From Aigarchaeota archaeon (GTDB taxonomy: Archaea; Thermoproteota; Nitrososphaeria_A; Caldarchaeales; Calditenuaceae), in assembly GCA_025059745.1 (NCBI GenBank), contig JANXDH010000004.1:235783-299782 (forward strand): a DNA stretch of 64,000 nt, in the 5' to 3' direction. Under the pieces are notes generated by a model. It saw only the letters and a list, made by a program, of their open reading frames with translations, had not been told where the DNA came from and did no database searches. A program made the translations under genes and the position numbers. Of this stretch, positions 1 through 9,544 are shown in pieces (the first letter of the stretch is position 1; each line of letters opens with the position of its first letter).

Positions 1-790
1 TCTCGCTGGCCAGCCTCAGCGCCCTCTCTACCTCTCCGCTACAAGGGACCACTCTGTAGCCGCACCCCATCAAACTGCTGATCCCCTTCTCAGCGCCAGG
101 GACGTCCGACTTGTTGGCTGCTATGATGAACGGCTTGGAGGCCTTCCTGAGGGAGGTCGCAAACGATAAAAGCTCTGACTCGCTCAACTTACTCGGCGCC
201 TTCCTGAGTATGTCTGATGACTCGAGGACCTCTAGGACCTCACCCTCTTTTATCCTCAGGCCGGAGAAGCGTTTGGCGACCTCCGCCTCCAAGCTGGACT
301 GTTTGTTCTCGACAAGGCGGGCGATCCTGTTCCAGTCTCTCATCAGTATATCGAGCATCCATCTATCGAACTCCTCCTCGACCATCCTCACGTCGTCCAA
401 CGGGTCATGAGTCCCTGGTTCAACGGGGTTACCGTCCTCGTCCGTCCCTCCAGACGAGTCGACCACCACGATCAGCGCATCGGCCTGTCTTACCTCATCC
501 AAGAACTGTAGACCCATCCCGCGACCCTTGTGGGCGCCTCTGACGATGCCTGGGCAGTCCAGCACCTCTATCGGTACGTACCTCACACCGTCCACACATG
601 GAGCGTTATTCGGGTTGCACGTGACGCCGAACTCCGAGTGAACGCAAGGGCACGTCAAGTAGGTTATGCCTCTGTTCGGAGTCTTCGTAGTGAAGGGGTA
701 GTTGCCGATCTGTACGTTGAGGAGCGTCAACGCCGAGAAGAGCGTACTCTTTCCGACGTTGGCCTTGCCCACGAGACCGACCAGCTCCAT
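1..790 (-). CDS. ychF: Redox-regulated ATPase YchF / OLA1-like GTPase (partial, runs off left edge)
   Basis: Minus-strand translation begins MELVGLVGKANVGKSTLFSALTLLNVQIGNYPFTTKTPNRGITYLTCPC...; G1 GKANVGKS, G3-like DCPG, G4 NKSD. Absent from the ORF track because it has no stop inside the window. Confidence 0.9.
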   Translation of the reverse strand, partial: MELVGLVGKANVGKSTLFSALTLLNVQIGNYPFTTKTPNRGITYLTCPCVHSEFGVTCNPNNAPCVDGVRYVPIEVLDCPGIVRGAHKGRGMGLQFLDEVRQADALIVVVDSSGGTDEDGNPVEPGTHDPLDDVRMVEEEFDRWMLDILMRDWNRIARLVENKQSSLEAEVAKRFSGLRIKEGEVLEVLESSDILRKAPSKLSESELLSFATSLRKASKPFIIAANKSDVPGAEKGISSLMGCGYRVVPCSGEVERALRLASE

Positions 791-881
791 CAGCTTTCTC
801 AATTATTGGAGTCTCCGGACCTTATTTCGATATCTTCTCGGGCTGTACATCATTTATGAGCACGCATTGGACAGTCAGAGG

Positions 882-1943
882 ATGGTGATAGAGCTAGACG
901 GTTCAGTGGGGGAGGGAGGCGGTCAGGTGCTGAGGAACGCCATAGCGATCGCCGCACTCCTCAGGAAGAGAATAAGGGTTTACAACATAAGGGCGAAAAG
1001 GAACCCTCCAGGACTACGCCCACAACACATGACTGCTGTGAAGGCCGTCGCCGAGCTGTGCGGTGGCGAGGTCAGCGGCCTCCATATCGGGTCGACCGAG
1101 ATAGTCCTCATACCGGGGGAATCGAGAGGCACCAGCTACGTCTTCGACGCTGGTACCGCGGGCAGCACCACCCTCATGCTCCAGTCACTCCTGCCTGTGA
1201 TGTCATTCGCCAAACATAGATTGTCCGTTGAGTTGAGGGGGGGGACCAACAACCCGCTGGCGCCACCGGTCGATTACATAGAGACGGTCCTTCTACCGGT
1301 CTTGAGCAGGATGGGAGTCCGCGCGAACCTAAGACTGCTGAGGCGGGGGTTCTATCCCAGAGGAGGCGGCATAATCCAGGTCTCTACTGAACCGGTCAAG
1401 AGGTTGTCGCCTATAGAGCTCGTTGAGGTTGGAGAAGTCGAGGAGGTGATGGTATACGCGTACAGCTGCAATCTACCAGCCCACATAGTAGACCGGATAT
1501 CCAAGAGGTCCGAGGAGTTGCTGAGAGCGAACGGCGTAAAGGACGTGAGGATCGTGAGAGAGGTGCTTCAGAGAGGCAACAGTAAGTGCTCACTGGATCC
1601 AGGTACCGGGGTGATACTGGTCGCCAGAACGAGTGCAGGAGCGGTGATAGGGAGCGACGCACTGGGTGAGAGGGGAGTCCCGTCCGAGGTGGTGGCGAAT
1701 AGGGCAGTCGACTCTCTGATAGGGCAACTGAAGTACCCGGTAGACAGACACCTCGGAGATCAGTTGATAATCTGGACCGCATTAGCCGCGGGCAGATCGA
1801 GGTTCACGGTCTCTGAACTAACAAGTCACACGATGACGAGCATAGAGGTCGTCAGGAGCATGGTCCATGCTAAGTTCGATGTCGACGGTAAGCTCGGCGG
1901 TCCGGCGACGATAACGTGCGAGGGCATAGGACTGACCACGTAG
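882..1943 (+). CDS. rtcA: RNA 3'-terminal phosphate cyclase
   Basis: MVIELDGSVGEGGGQVLRNAIAIAALL...NPPGLRPQHMTAVKA...GTAGSTTLMLQSLLPV; start moved to the internal ATG at 882. Confidence 0.93.
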   Translation: MVIELDGSVGEGGGQVLRNAIAIAALLRKRIRVYNIRAKRNPPGLRPQHMTAVKAVAELCGGEVSGLHIGSTEIVLIPGESRGTSYVFDAGTAGSTTLMLQSLLPVMSFAKHRLSVELRGGTNNPLAPPVDYIETVLLPVLSRMGVRANLRLLRRGFYPRGGGIIQVSTEPVKRLSPIELVEVGEVEEVMVYAYSCNLPAHIVDRISKRSEELLRANGVKDVRIVREVLQRGNSKCSLDPGTGVILVARTSAGAVIGSDALGERGVPSEVVANRAVDSLIGQLKYPVDRHLGDQLIIWTALAAGRSRFTVSELTSHTMTSIEVVRSMVHAKFDVDGKLGGPATITCEGIGLTT

Positions 1944-1998
1944 AGTGATATAACTCGCTTATGTAATCACTTAAATCTCGCCGGCGCATCGCACGATC

Positions 1999-2646
1999 GT
2001 GAGCAGGGAGTTCATTACAGAGATGAGGAGGTCTCTAGAACACCTCAACAGGGAGATAATCGATCACCCCTTAATACTCGACGCGAGGTCCAAGAGGTTA
2101 CCTCTCGATAAGGTGAAGGTCCTGCTCGAGAACCAGGCGTACATAGTACATCACGACGCGAGGAGCCTCTCGATGATGCTCGCGAGGACCACTAGATCAG
2201 ATGAGGCGGACTACCTAGCGAGGCTGGTACAGGTGGACCTGAGCGCGCTCGAGGCCCTGAAGAACATCTGTGCCCTACTGTACATCGACTGCGAGAGGTG
2301 GGAGGATCTAAGGATCGTACCGGAGTCGGTCAGCTACGCGCACTTCCTAGCGTTCCTAAGCAACTTCGCGAACACCGGCGAGCAGATATTCGCTCTACTG
2401 GTCAACCTCCCCGTCTGGTCCGAGGCCTGTTCCAGGTTAGGGGCCGCCCTCAGGGAGAAGTACGGGATAACTGAGACCCGGTTTTTCGACGGTTTCGCGA
2501 ATATACCGACGTGGGTGGAGGAGAGGGGAGTGGAGTTGATAGGACGTTACCTCCAGACCTCCCGCCAGAGGATGAGGCTGTTCGGGAGGTTGATACAGGC
2601 CTATGAGAAGTCCTTCTGGGACGGAGTTTACTTCTACAGGACATGA
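1999..2646 (+). CDS. TenA/PqqC-like (heme-oxygenase fold) protein
   Basis: Helical TenA-superfamily pattern (REIIDHPLILDARSKRLPLDKVKVLLENQAYIVHHDARSL); overlaps the next TenA gene by ATGA. Confidence 0.7.
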   Translation: MSREFITEMRRSLEHLNREIIDHPLILDARSKRLPLDKVKVLLENQAYIVHHDARSLSMMLARTTRSDEADYLARLVQVDLSALEALKNICALLYIDCERWEDLRIVPESVSYAHFLAFLSNFANTGEQIFALLVNLPVWSEACSRLGAALREKYGITETRFFDGFANIPTWVEERGVELIGRYLQTSRQRMRLFGRLIQAYEKSFWDGVYFYRT

Positions 2647-3317
2647 GACCTAGAGACGTCCTCTGGAGCTCCATAAGCGACGTCTACCAGGCGATAATAA
2701 ACCACCCTTTCCTCAGGGAGCTCTCAGACGGGAAACTCTCGAAGGACTCGTTCAGGGATTACATACTTCAGGACGCGATATACCTCGAGGCCTTCGCTAG
2801 GTCGGTCGCCGCAGTGGCCGTAAAGGCAGATGAGAACGAGTTCGCGGTACTATTACTGAACGTAGCGAGCGGAGCCCTCACCGTCGAGCGGAGGTCACTA
2901 CACGAGTTCCTCATGCGAGAGTGGGGCATAAGACCTGAGGACCTGAGTTCTTATGAACCGAACCCAGTGAACAGGGCATACATGGACTTCCTCCTCTACA
3001 CGACGAACTCCTCCACCTTCAATGAGGGTCTAGCCGCGATCCTACCTTGCGCTTGGGTGTACAGAGAGGTGGGGAGGGAGTTGATCGAGAAGGGATCTCC
3101 AGTACCTCAGTACCAGCGATGGATAGAGACCTACTCGTCACCTGAGTACGACAGGACGGTCGACTCGCTCCTAGATCTGGTAGACGTCAAGTTCTCTAAA
3201 CTCTCATCTGAAGAACTCACCAGGCTCAAGCGCACTTTTCGGCTCAGCACGATCTACGAGTACATGTTCTGGGACGCGGCGTACAGGAGGTCGAGGTGGC
3301 CGTTCGCGTTGACTTAA
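2643..3317 (+). CDS. TenA/THI-4 family protein (thiaminase II-like)
   Basis: INHPFLRELSDGKLSKDSFRDYILQDAIYLEAFARSVAAVAVKA is a typical TenA N-terminal motif. Confidence 0.85.
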   Translation: MRPRDVLWSSISDVYQAIINHPFLRELSDGKLSKDSFRDYILQDAIYLEAFARSVAAVAVKADENEFAVLLLNVASGALTVERRSLHEFLMREWGIRPEDLSSYEPNPVNRAYMDFLLYTTNSSTFNEGLAAILPCAWVYREVGRELIEKGSPVPQYQRWIETYSSPEYDRTVDSLLDLVDVKFSKLSSEELTRLKRTFRLSTIYEYMFWDAAYRRSRWPFALT

Positions 3318-3787
3318 ACTCGGTCTACGTCGCTAGATCCCTCCTCACCCATCATCACCCGCTCCTGCCCGATACCGATTCCACGGTCCTTCCGGGCGAC
3401 GTAGGTGTACCTTCTAGGCAACCCCTCCCGGACGAGGACCTCTGATCTGACCAAGTCGAGTAGGGAGTGAGCAACCGCTGTCTGGTCGTAGAAGTGCCCG
3501 CGTCTAGCTAACTCTCTTGAGACCTCGGAGAGAGACCGCGGTACGTCGAACCACCCCTCGCCTATTAACCGCTCTATCAGCTCCCTGCAAGTCACACCCC
3601 TCTTCTCCTCCCTCGAGGTTGGCCTCTCCTGTCCCTGCGTCTCCGTTATGGCCGATATCGTCCTCTTTATCGCCTGGTCCAACTCCTCAGGAGGCGCCTC
3701 TATCTCAACCGTTACCTTGCCTAGGGTTAGCTTAACCCGGACTTTTCTATCAATGTTCATGAGCATCTTGCCCATCTTGCACAACAT
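3314..3787 (-). CDS. Conserved hypothetical protein with C-terminal winged-helix-like region
   Basis: 157-aa ORF, convergent with the TenA gene and divergent from nurA. Confidence 0.6.
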   Translation of the reverse strand: MLCKMGKMLMNIDRKVRVKLTLGKVTVEIEAPPEELDQAIKRTISAITETQGQERPTSREEKRGVTCRELIERLIGEGWFDVPRSLSEVSRELARRGHFYDQTAVAHSLLDLVRSEVLVREGLPRRYTYVARKDRGIGIGQERVMMGEEGSSDVDRV

Positions 3788-3819
3788 TAATAAGTAACAC
3801 GTTTCTTCTATATCCTAAG

Positions 3820-4791
3820 ATGTACAGACTCCAATTGAACATGATGGACAATCTGAACACCACAATAACTCTTGACCCCCTCCTATTTAGGGATTATCTA
3901 GAGGAGACCGAGGACGCTTTAAACGAACTCTCAGACCTCTCGAGGGACGAGGAGATCGAAGGTCAGGGACTCCTCGAAAGTATCGAGGTCATACCGGTGA
4001 AGGTTGGGGAGAGGAAGGAGGTGGTGGCCTGCGACGCCTCGGTGATCCAGGTGGCCGAGTATCCGCGAGGTCACGTCTTGGCCATGAGGGGGGCGGTGGT
4101 CAAGAGGAGCGGAGATGAGGTATCGGCGACCCTGATGGGGCCCTTCCTCAAGGTAGTTAGGTTCACGAGTCTCCAGAGGTCCGCGGGACTGGAGGAAGTG
4201 AAGAGGGAGGTACTGGCGGCCTTTGAACAGAGGGTGAGGGCCTTCGCCGTCTCCGCGGTCCGAGGAGGCATAACGTTATTTGACGCATCACTATCCCAAC
4301 CGTACGATGACCCTAACGCCTTCGAGTGGTCGAGTCTCCTGAGGACAGCGGCGATGAACAACAACGTGGTGATGTCGTTCTCCAAGGAGAGCGATCTGAT
4401 AATCGACGGTTGGTCGTTGAGGTCCATCGGCACTGCCCTCAGACCGCCCGTGGTGGTGAGACTTCCTGTATCGCTACTCCATTCCTCGAGCTTCAGGTTC
4501 TGGGGGGACGTCTACGTCTCGAGGTTATCCGCCAAGCTCTTTCCGTTCCGGGTCGATGTCTATCCGGTAGGTGCGTGCGTCGATGAGTCCTTCAGTTCCT
4601 TACTTGCGTCGGACGCGTTGATCTACGGGTACCCGGAGACGTTGGCCCTCGCTCACGCCCTCTGTACCTTCAGATGGTCCGAGGTCGTGTCGATACAGAG
4701 GGTACTCAGCGAGAGACTGAGGACAACAGTCACCGAGTCGCTGAACCCGCGCTCAGTCATATTCTCACCGTTCGAGGGTAGGGAGACCTGA
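3820..4791 (+). CDS. nurA: NurA 5'-3' nuclease
   Basis: VVACDASVIQVAEYPRGHVLAMRGAVV is the NurA motif I context; directly upstream of HerA. Confidence 0.8.
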   Translation: MYRLQLNMMDNLNTTITLDPLLFRDYLEETEDALNELSDLSRDEEIEGQGLLESIEVIPVKVGERKEVVACDASVIQVAEYPRGHVLAMRGAVVKRSGDEVSATLMGPFLKVVRFTSLQRSAGLEEVKREVLAAFEQRVRAFAVSAVRGGITLFDASLSQPYDDPNAFEWSSLLRTAAMNNNVVMSFSKESDLIIDGWSLRSIGTALRPPVVVRLPVSLLHSSSFRFWGDVYVSRLSAKLFPFRVDVYPVGACVDESFSSLLASDALIYGYPETLALAHALCTFRWSEVVSIQRVLSERLRTTVTESLNPRSVIFSPFEGRET

Positions 4792-6254
4792 AGTTACTGA
4801 GGAAGAAGAACAACACTATAGAGATACTCGCGCTACCCGGAGATGCGGACCTGGAGAGGGGGGACTACCTATTAGCGACCGAGGGCGACCGGTCACTCCT
4901 ATTACAGGTCATAGACGTGGAGTACGCGGATCTGCCGGGCATACTCGAGGACCTCCTCAGGGAGATGGCCGTTGAGAACGTCGAGGTGAACTCCTTCCTG
5001 GACCCCTATAACGTATCCTCCATCACCAAACTCATCCGCGAGTCGAGAGTCATCGAGTGCAAGATTAGGGGGTGGATCGCGGGCGACCGGTTACACCAGA
5101 ACTCAACGTGGTTACCATCGAGGTTCTCAGCCAAGCTCGTGAAGGTCGATAATCGCTACGTCATGAGGCTCGCGTGCGGTGACCCGGTGGTACCGGTTAA
5201 CATAGCGTGTACCAAGGGAGAGAACCTGACGATCGATGCGACCAGGATAGACGGCGCTCTGACGATAATAACAGGGAAGAAGGAGTCCGGGAAGTCCCAC
5301 ACCGTCAAGGCCATAATCATGGAGCTCGTGGCGAAGGGGTGCATCGTAGTTGTCTTCGACATCAACGGCGAGTACGTGGGTCTGGGGAGCGATGAGAAGG
5401 GCAATCCAACCGAGATCGCCAGCATGATGGACGTATTGGTACCGGGGAAGAACTTCAAGATCGGTCTGAGGAGCATGGGGGTTAAGGCGATGGCGAACGT
5501 GTTAGAATACGCGCTGAATACACCGCAGAACAGCGTGAGGGAGTTCATAAACATCTGGGAGGCCCTCGAGGGCGCGAACAACCTCAACATCAAATCGCTC
5601 TTAGATGCGGTGCGGTTCCGTCACATGAACGAGAGCGTCAGGGAGGCACTCCTGAGCAGGCTCCAAACCATCTTCGGCTCTAACGTAATATCGGACGACT
5701 CGGGAGATCCCTTAGAGGAATCTATCGCGGATGGCAACCGCGGACTCCTGCTAGTGATAAGGCTCGACAGGTTGATGAGCTACATCAGGAGACTGATAGT
5801 GGAGTACGTCCTGACCAGGCTATCGATACTCTTACTGAGCAACAAGATACCGCCGATATTTCTGGTGGCAGAGGAGGCACACCTCTACCTCAGGGAGACG
5901 TACTGGGACGACATGGTGACGAGGATGAGGCACATAGGAGTATCGCCGATAATAGTGACCAATCAACCCGACTCAGTACCGGAGACCATCTACAGGCAGG
6001 CGGACAACGTGTTCCTCTTCAACTTCACCAACGAGAGGGACCTAGAGAACATCTCGAAGAGCACCAACGTCGACGTGGAGACCGTGAAGAAGATAGTACC
6101 CAACCTGCCGAGGGGGTCTGCGTTACTGATAGGGAGGCTGGTGAACGACGTGCCGATGGTGATAAACGTGAAGAGGATCGGCGCACTCACGCTCGGCGAG
6201 ACCAAGTCATTCTTTAAGGAGCAGAAGAGGTCAGTGATCGGAGTGACGAGTTGA
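4788..6254 (+). CDS. herA: HerA-type DNA helicase/translocase
   Basis: Walker A GKKESGKSHTVKAI, Walker B IFLVAEEAHLYL. In-frame coding extends upstream of the track start (LKLLRKKNNTIEILALPGDADLERGDYLLATEGDRSLLLQVIDVEYADLPG), so a CTG start at 4788 overlapping the nurA TGA is likely. Confidence 0.88.
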   Translation: MKLLRKKNNTIEILALPGDADLERGDYLLATEGDRSLLLQVIDVEYADLPGILEDLLREMAVENVEVNSFLDPYNVSSITKLIRESRVIECKIRGWIAGDRLHQNSTWLPSRFSAKLVKVDNRYVMRLACGDPVVPVNIACTKGENLTIDATRIDGALTIITGKKESGKSHTVKAIIMELVAKGCIVVVFDINGEYVGLGSDEKGNPTEIASMMDVLVPGKNFKIGLRSMGVKAMANVLEYALNTPQNSVREFINIWEALEGANNLNIKSLLDAVRFRHMNESVREALLSRLQTIFGSNVISDDSGDPLEESIADGNRGLLLVIRLDRLMSYIRRLIVEYVLTRLSILLLSNKIPPIFLVAEEAHLYLRETYWDDMVTRMRHIGVSPIIVTNQPDSVPETIYRQADNVFLFNFTNERDLENISKSTNVDVETVKKIVPNLPRGSALLIGRLVNDVPMVINVKRIGALTLGETKSFFKEQKRSVIGVTS

Positions 6255-6892
6255 GGTCAGATCGACGCATCAAGGGTCTTCTAGAAACTTACGGCACCGT
6301 CAGGGACGCGATAAGGGAGAGGTTGAGAGAGTTCGATGAAGTCAAGAGATGCGGCCCGCTCAGGGTGTACGAGGAACTCGTCTTCTGTCTCCTCACACCA
6401 CAGTCGAGGTCGAAGGCAGCCGATAAGGCCGTCAAGAGGTTGAAGGAGGCCGGAGTCCTGTTAAAAGGTGACCGGAGAGAGGTGGCGCTCGTCCTGAGGG
6501 AGTGTGGGGTGCGATTTCACAACGTCAAGGCCCGTTACGTCGTCCTCTCGAGAGAGCTCCTGAACGATATTGAGGCGTTCAACAGGCTCTTGGAGGGAGA
6601 CCCGAGGGAGGTCCGGGAGAGGCTGGTCGAGAGGGTTAAGGGGTTCGGCTACAAGGAGGCGTCACACTTCCTCCGAAACGTGGGTATAGTGGACCTCGCG
6701 ATCCTGGATAGGCACGTGCTCCGTTGTCTTAAGTCCACCGGAGTGATAAGATCGGTCCCTAGGACTTTGACCAGAAAGAGGTACCTGACGATAGAATCGA
6801 AATTTTTAGACCTGTCACGCGAGTTGGGACTGAAGCCCGCTGAGCTGGACCTACTGTTATGGTACATCCGGACGGGTGAGGTCTTTAAGTGA
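6251..6892 (+). CDS. Archaeal 8-oxoguanine DNA glycosylase/lyase (Ogg, EndoIII-like HhH)
   Basis: VFCLLTPQSRSKAADKAV...VKGFGYKEASHFLRNVGIVDLAILDRHVLRCL, HhH-GPD with catalytic Lys/Asp context. Confidence 0.88.
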   Translation: MRSDRRIKGLLETYGTVRDAIRERLREFDEVKRCGPLRVYEELVFCLLTPQSRSKAADKAVKRLKEAGVLLKGDRREVALVLRECGVRFHNVKARYVVLSRELLNDIEAFNRLLEGDPREVRERLVERVKGFGYKEASHFLRNVGIVDLAILDRHVLRCLKSTGVIRSVPRTLTRKRYLTIESKFLDLSRELGLKPAELDLLLWYIRTGEVFK

Positions 6893-6937
6893 ACTCAGTT
6901 CAAACTTCTTATATATGACTCGAAGGATTACTGTTTT

Positions 6938-7510
6938 GTGTTAAAGGAGATAAAGGTAGGCGATATAACCGTTCGGAACCCCATCACTATCGATGAGCTC
7001 TCCACGGTCCTTAGCGCCGCAAAGTCGATGGACGAGCACAACATCGGTAGCCTGGTGGTCACCAGGAACGGTGAACCGGTGAGCATAGTCACGGAGAGGG
7101 ACCTACTGAGGAAGGTCTTGGCCCAGGGGAGGGATCCCAACAGGACGCTGGTAAAGGAGGTGATGAGCGAGTCTCCGATAACGGTTGACTCCGAGAAGTC
7201 GCTCGAGGAGGCTGTGGAGCTGATGAACAAGAAGAGGGTGAGGAGGCTACTAGTCACAGAGCGGGGGAGGATAACCGGTATACTGACGCAACGCGATATC
7301 GTCGGTCTCAACAGGCTCTGCAGGCATTGCGGGAGCGAGATCATACCTCCTCTAGAGTCCCTCGGGGTGAAGGAGCCCTACGTCGAGTGCACGTGCGGAG
7401 ACCGTTATCACCTCAACTGCGCTAGGTCTGTCGTCTACTGTCTGGACTGCAGTCAGAAGATAGTCACCGAGGTGATATACCCCGAGCCATCGGAGACTAT
7501 GAGCGGGTAG
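6938..7510 (+). CDS. CBS-domain pair protein with C-terminal zinc-binding module
   Basis: Two CBS motifs (LVVTRNGEPVSIVTERDLLRKVL; LLVTERGRITGILTQRDIV) followed by CRHCG...CTCGDRYHLNCARSVVYCLDC. Confidence 0.88.
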   Translation: MLKEIKVGDITVRNPITIDELSTVLSAAKSMDEHNIGSLVVTRNGEPVSIVTERDLLRKVLAQGRDPNRTLVKEVMSESPITVDSEKSLEEAVELMNKKRVRRLLVTERGRITGILTQRDIVGLNRLCRHCGSEIIPPLESLGVKEPYVECTCGDRYHLNCARSVVYCLDCSQKIVTEVIYPEPSETMSG

Positions 7511-7557
7511 TCCATGCCGCAACAACCTTAAAGAGATTCATCCTCAGGGATCCTAGG

Positions 7558-8835
7558 ATGTCAGGGCAGAGGTACGACTTAGTGGTCGTAGGAGCGGGGA
7601 TATTCGGGCTAACCTCGGCATACCACGTCCTCAGGAACGGCAGTGCGAGAGTGCTGATCATCGATGAGAGGTCTGGTCCTGGACAGGGGAACACGGGGAG
7701 GAGCGTGGGCGGGTTCAGGAGCGGTCTATTCAGCTCAGAGTTGAACAGGGTCCTCTCGGAGAGCACAGTCGCCTTCTTCAGGCACCTCCAGTTCTCAGGC
7801 GTGGACCTTGGTATGGAGGAGGTCGGGTACCTGATACTACTGACGGAGGAGATGAAGGTGAAGTACAGTAAAATCATCGAAGACCTCAGGGGTACCTCAA
7901 AGGTCGTGGAGTACGATGTCAAGGAGCTTCAGAGGGCCATCCCCTACGCTCGGTTCGAGTTGGAGGGAGATGAGGAGGCAAAGATACTGGGGCTCGATAA
8001 GATCAAGGGTGCGATCTTCTCCCCGAGGAGCGGGTACCTAGACGTCGAGAAACTCGTTGATTATTACTATAGAGAGCTCAGGTCGATGGGCGCTGAGTTC
8101 AAGTTCAACACGAGGGTGGAGCGGTTGAACCTGAGGCCAGTAAAGAGCATAGGACATCCGAGGGAGCCGCTCGCGTGGCAGGCTAAACGAATCGAGTCCA
8201 TAGAGACCGGGGACGGGACCCTCAGGGCGGATCAGTTCCTCCTCGCTGCAGGTTCATGGGTCAATCAACTCACCGACCCCCTCGGGATAGAGTCGTTCAT
8301 AAGGCCCAAGAAGAGACAGGTCTTCGCGGTCAAGGCTACCGGTGGACTCTCGGCCTTCTTCGATACGGAGGGGTTCAACGAGACCAGGTCGTTGCCCATG
8401 ACCTTCATACCCAAAGGCCCCCATATAATCCCACGGGTGAGGGAGAGGAGCCTATGGTTCGGGTTCAGCGACGACGTGGGCAGGCCGTGGGGTATAGACG
8501 ATAGGCCCGAGGAGAGCTTCTATTTTGACAACATACACCCGGTGTTGAGCAGGGTCTTTCCGGTCCTAGAGAACGTCAGGCCGGACTCGATGTGGGCGGG
8601 GAGCTACTCGATCAACGCGATAGACCAGAGCCCGATAGTCTACAGGGTATTGAATCTCGTCACAGTTACGGGGGGGAGCGGGAGCGGTCTGATGAAGAGC
8701 GACTCTGTCGGCCGCGTCGCGGCCGCGGTGATAATGGGTAAGGAGACAGTAGAGCTGTTCGATGGCAGAAAGATAGACGTGGAGTTACTCGATGTGCGGA
8801 GGAGGAGGCCAGACCCCGAGATACTGGTCTTCTAA
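7558..8835 (+). CDS. FAD-dependent oxidoreductase (DAO family)
   Basis: N-terminal dinucleotide-binding motif DLVVVGAGIFGLTSAYHVL; C-terminal TGGSGSGLMKSDSVGRVAA. Confidence 0.88.
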   Translation: MSGQRYDLVVVGAGIFGLTSAYHVLRNGSARVLIIDERSGPGQGNTGRSVGGFRSGLFSSELNRVLSESTVAFFRHLQFSGVDLGMEEVGYLILLTEEMKVKYSKIIEDLRGTSKVVEYDVKELQRAIPYARFELEGDEEAKILGLDKIKGAIFSPRSGYLDVEKLVDYYYRELRSMGAEFKFNTRVERLNLRPVKSIGHPREPLAWQAKRIESIETGDGTLRADQFLLAAGSWVNQLTDPLGIESFIRPKKRQVFAVKATGGLSAFFDTEGFNETRSLPMTFIPKGPHIIPRVRERSLWFGFSDDVGRPWGIDDRPEESFYFDNIHPVLSRVFPVLENVRPDSMWAGSYSINAIDQSPIVYRVLNLVTVTGGSGSGLMKSDSVGRVAAAVIMGKETVELFDGRKIDVELLDVRRRRPDPEILVF

Positions 8836-9278
8836 AGCATATACCCGGTCCTTATCCTCCTCATACCCCCGAGCAGTAAAAGTAGCCCCGTAATCACCGG
8901 CAATAGAACCAGTAATATGAGTAACCAACCACCCGCCTCGGCTAGATTAATGTTGGCCCTCGCTAACATCTGGCCGATCAGGACTATCGAACCTATGCCT
9001 ATGAGCCCCCCTAGCACCATGAGGGTACCGGTGGCCTTCGAGTTCAGCCCGCGCGTGATCAGATAAGCCCCTACGTAAAAGATCAGCGATATAATCCAAG
9101 CGATCGAAGCGAAGAATATCGTCAATCCTATCGCCAGACCCGCGAGGATGTTCGACCCGAAGGAGGGGTTTAGGACCGCCGAAGTGGCCGAGTTGAGGAG
9201 CCACAGGCCTATCAGTCCGAAGATCAGTCCAAAAGCGGATAGTACAACTCCACCCCTCCTGCCCAAAAGCACCATCAC
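8832..9278 (-). CDS. Small multi-pass membrane protein
   Basis: 148-aa ORF with about four hydrophobic segments. Confidence 0.65.
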   Translation of the reverse strand: MMVLLGRRGGVVLSAFGLIFGLIGLWLLNSATSAVLNPSFGSNILAGLAIGLTIFFASIAWIISLIFYVGAYLITRGLNSKATGTLMVLGGLIGIGSIVLIGQMLARANINLAEAGGWLLILLVLLPVITGLLLLLGGMRRIRTGYML

Positions 9279-9412
9279 TCGTGCAATCTCTTCAGAGACT
9301 CACTAGATAAATATTTCCTTAGTCTCGGCGATCTCAAAGCGTACACGTTTATGGCCAAGTCTTTTATCGATCATCTCTCAATGAGGGCCGGTTATTACTA
9401 CAGACGATGATC

Positions 9413-9513
9413 AGGGTATTACCCTAGAAGTCCCGGATTTCCGGCACTTCAGCGCTTTTCTACGGGAAATTCTAAGGTTTAGAATCTTTCTAGAAATGTC
9501 AGGGCTTTATATG
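9413..9513 (+). promoter_or_regulatory. Palindrome-dense promoter region of the giant surface protein gene
   Basis: AGGGTA-T-TACCCT (9413-9425); GAAGTCCCGG-ATTT-CCGGCACTTC (9427-9450, 9/10); ATTCTAA-GGT-TTAGAAT (9469-9485); TTTCTAGAAA (9487-9496); TATA CTTTATATGG (about 9505-9513). Confidence 0.7.
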
Positions 9514-9544
9514 GCCTGATTTCATCTAAACGACGCAGTTTGAG

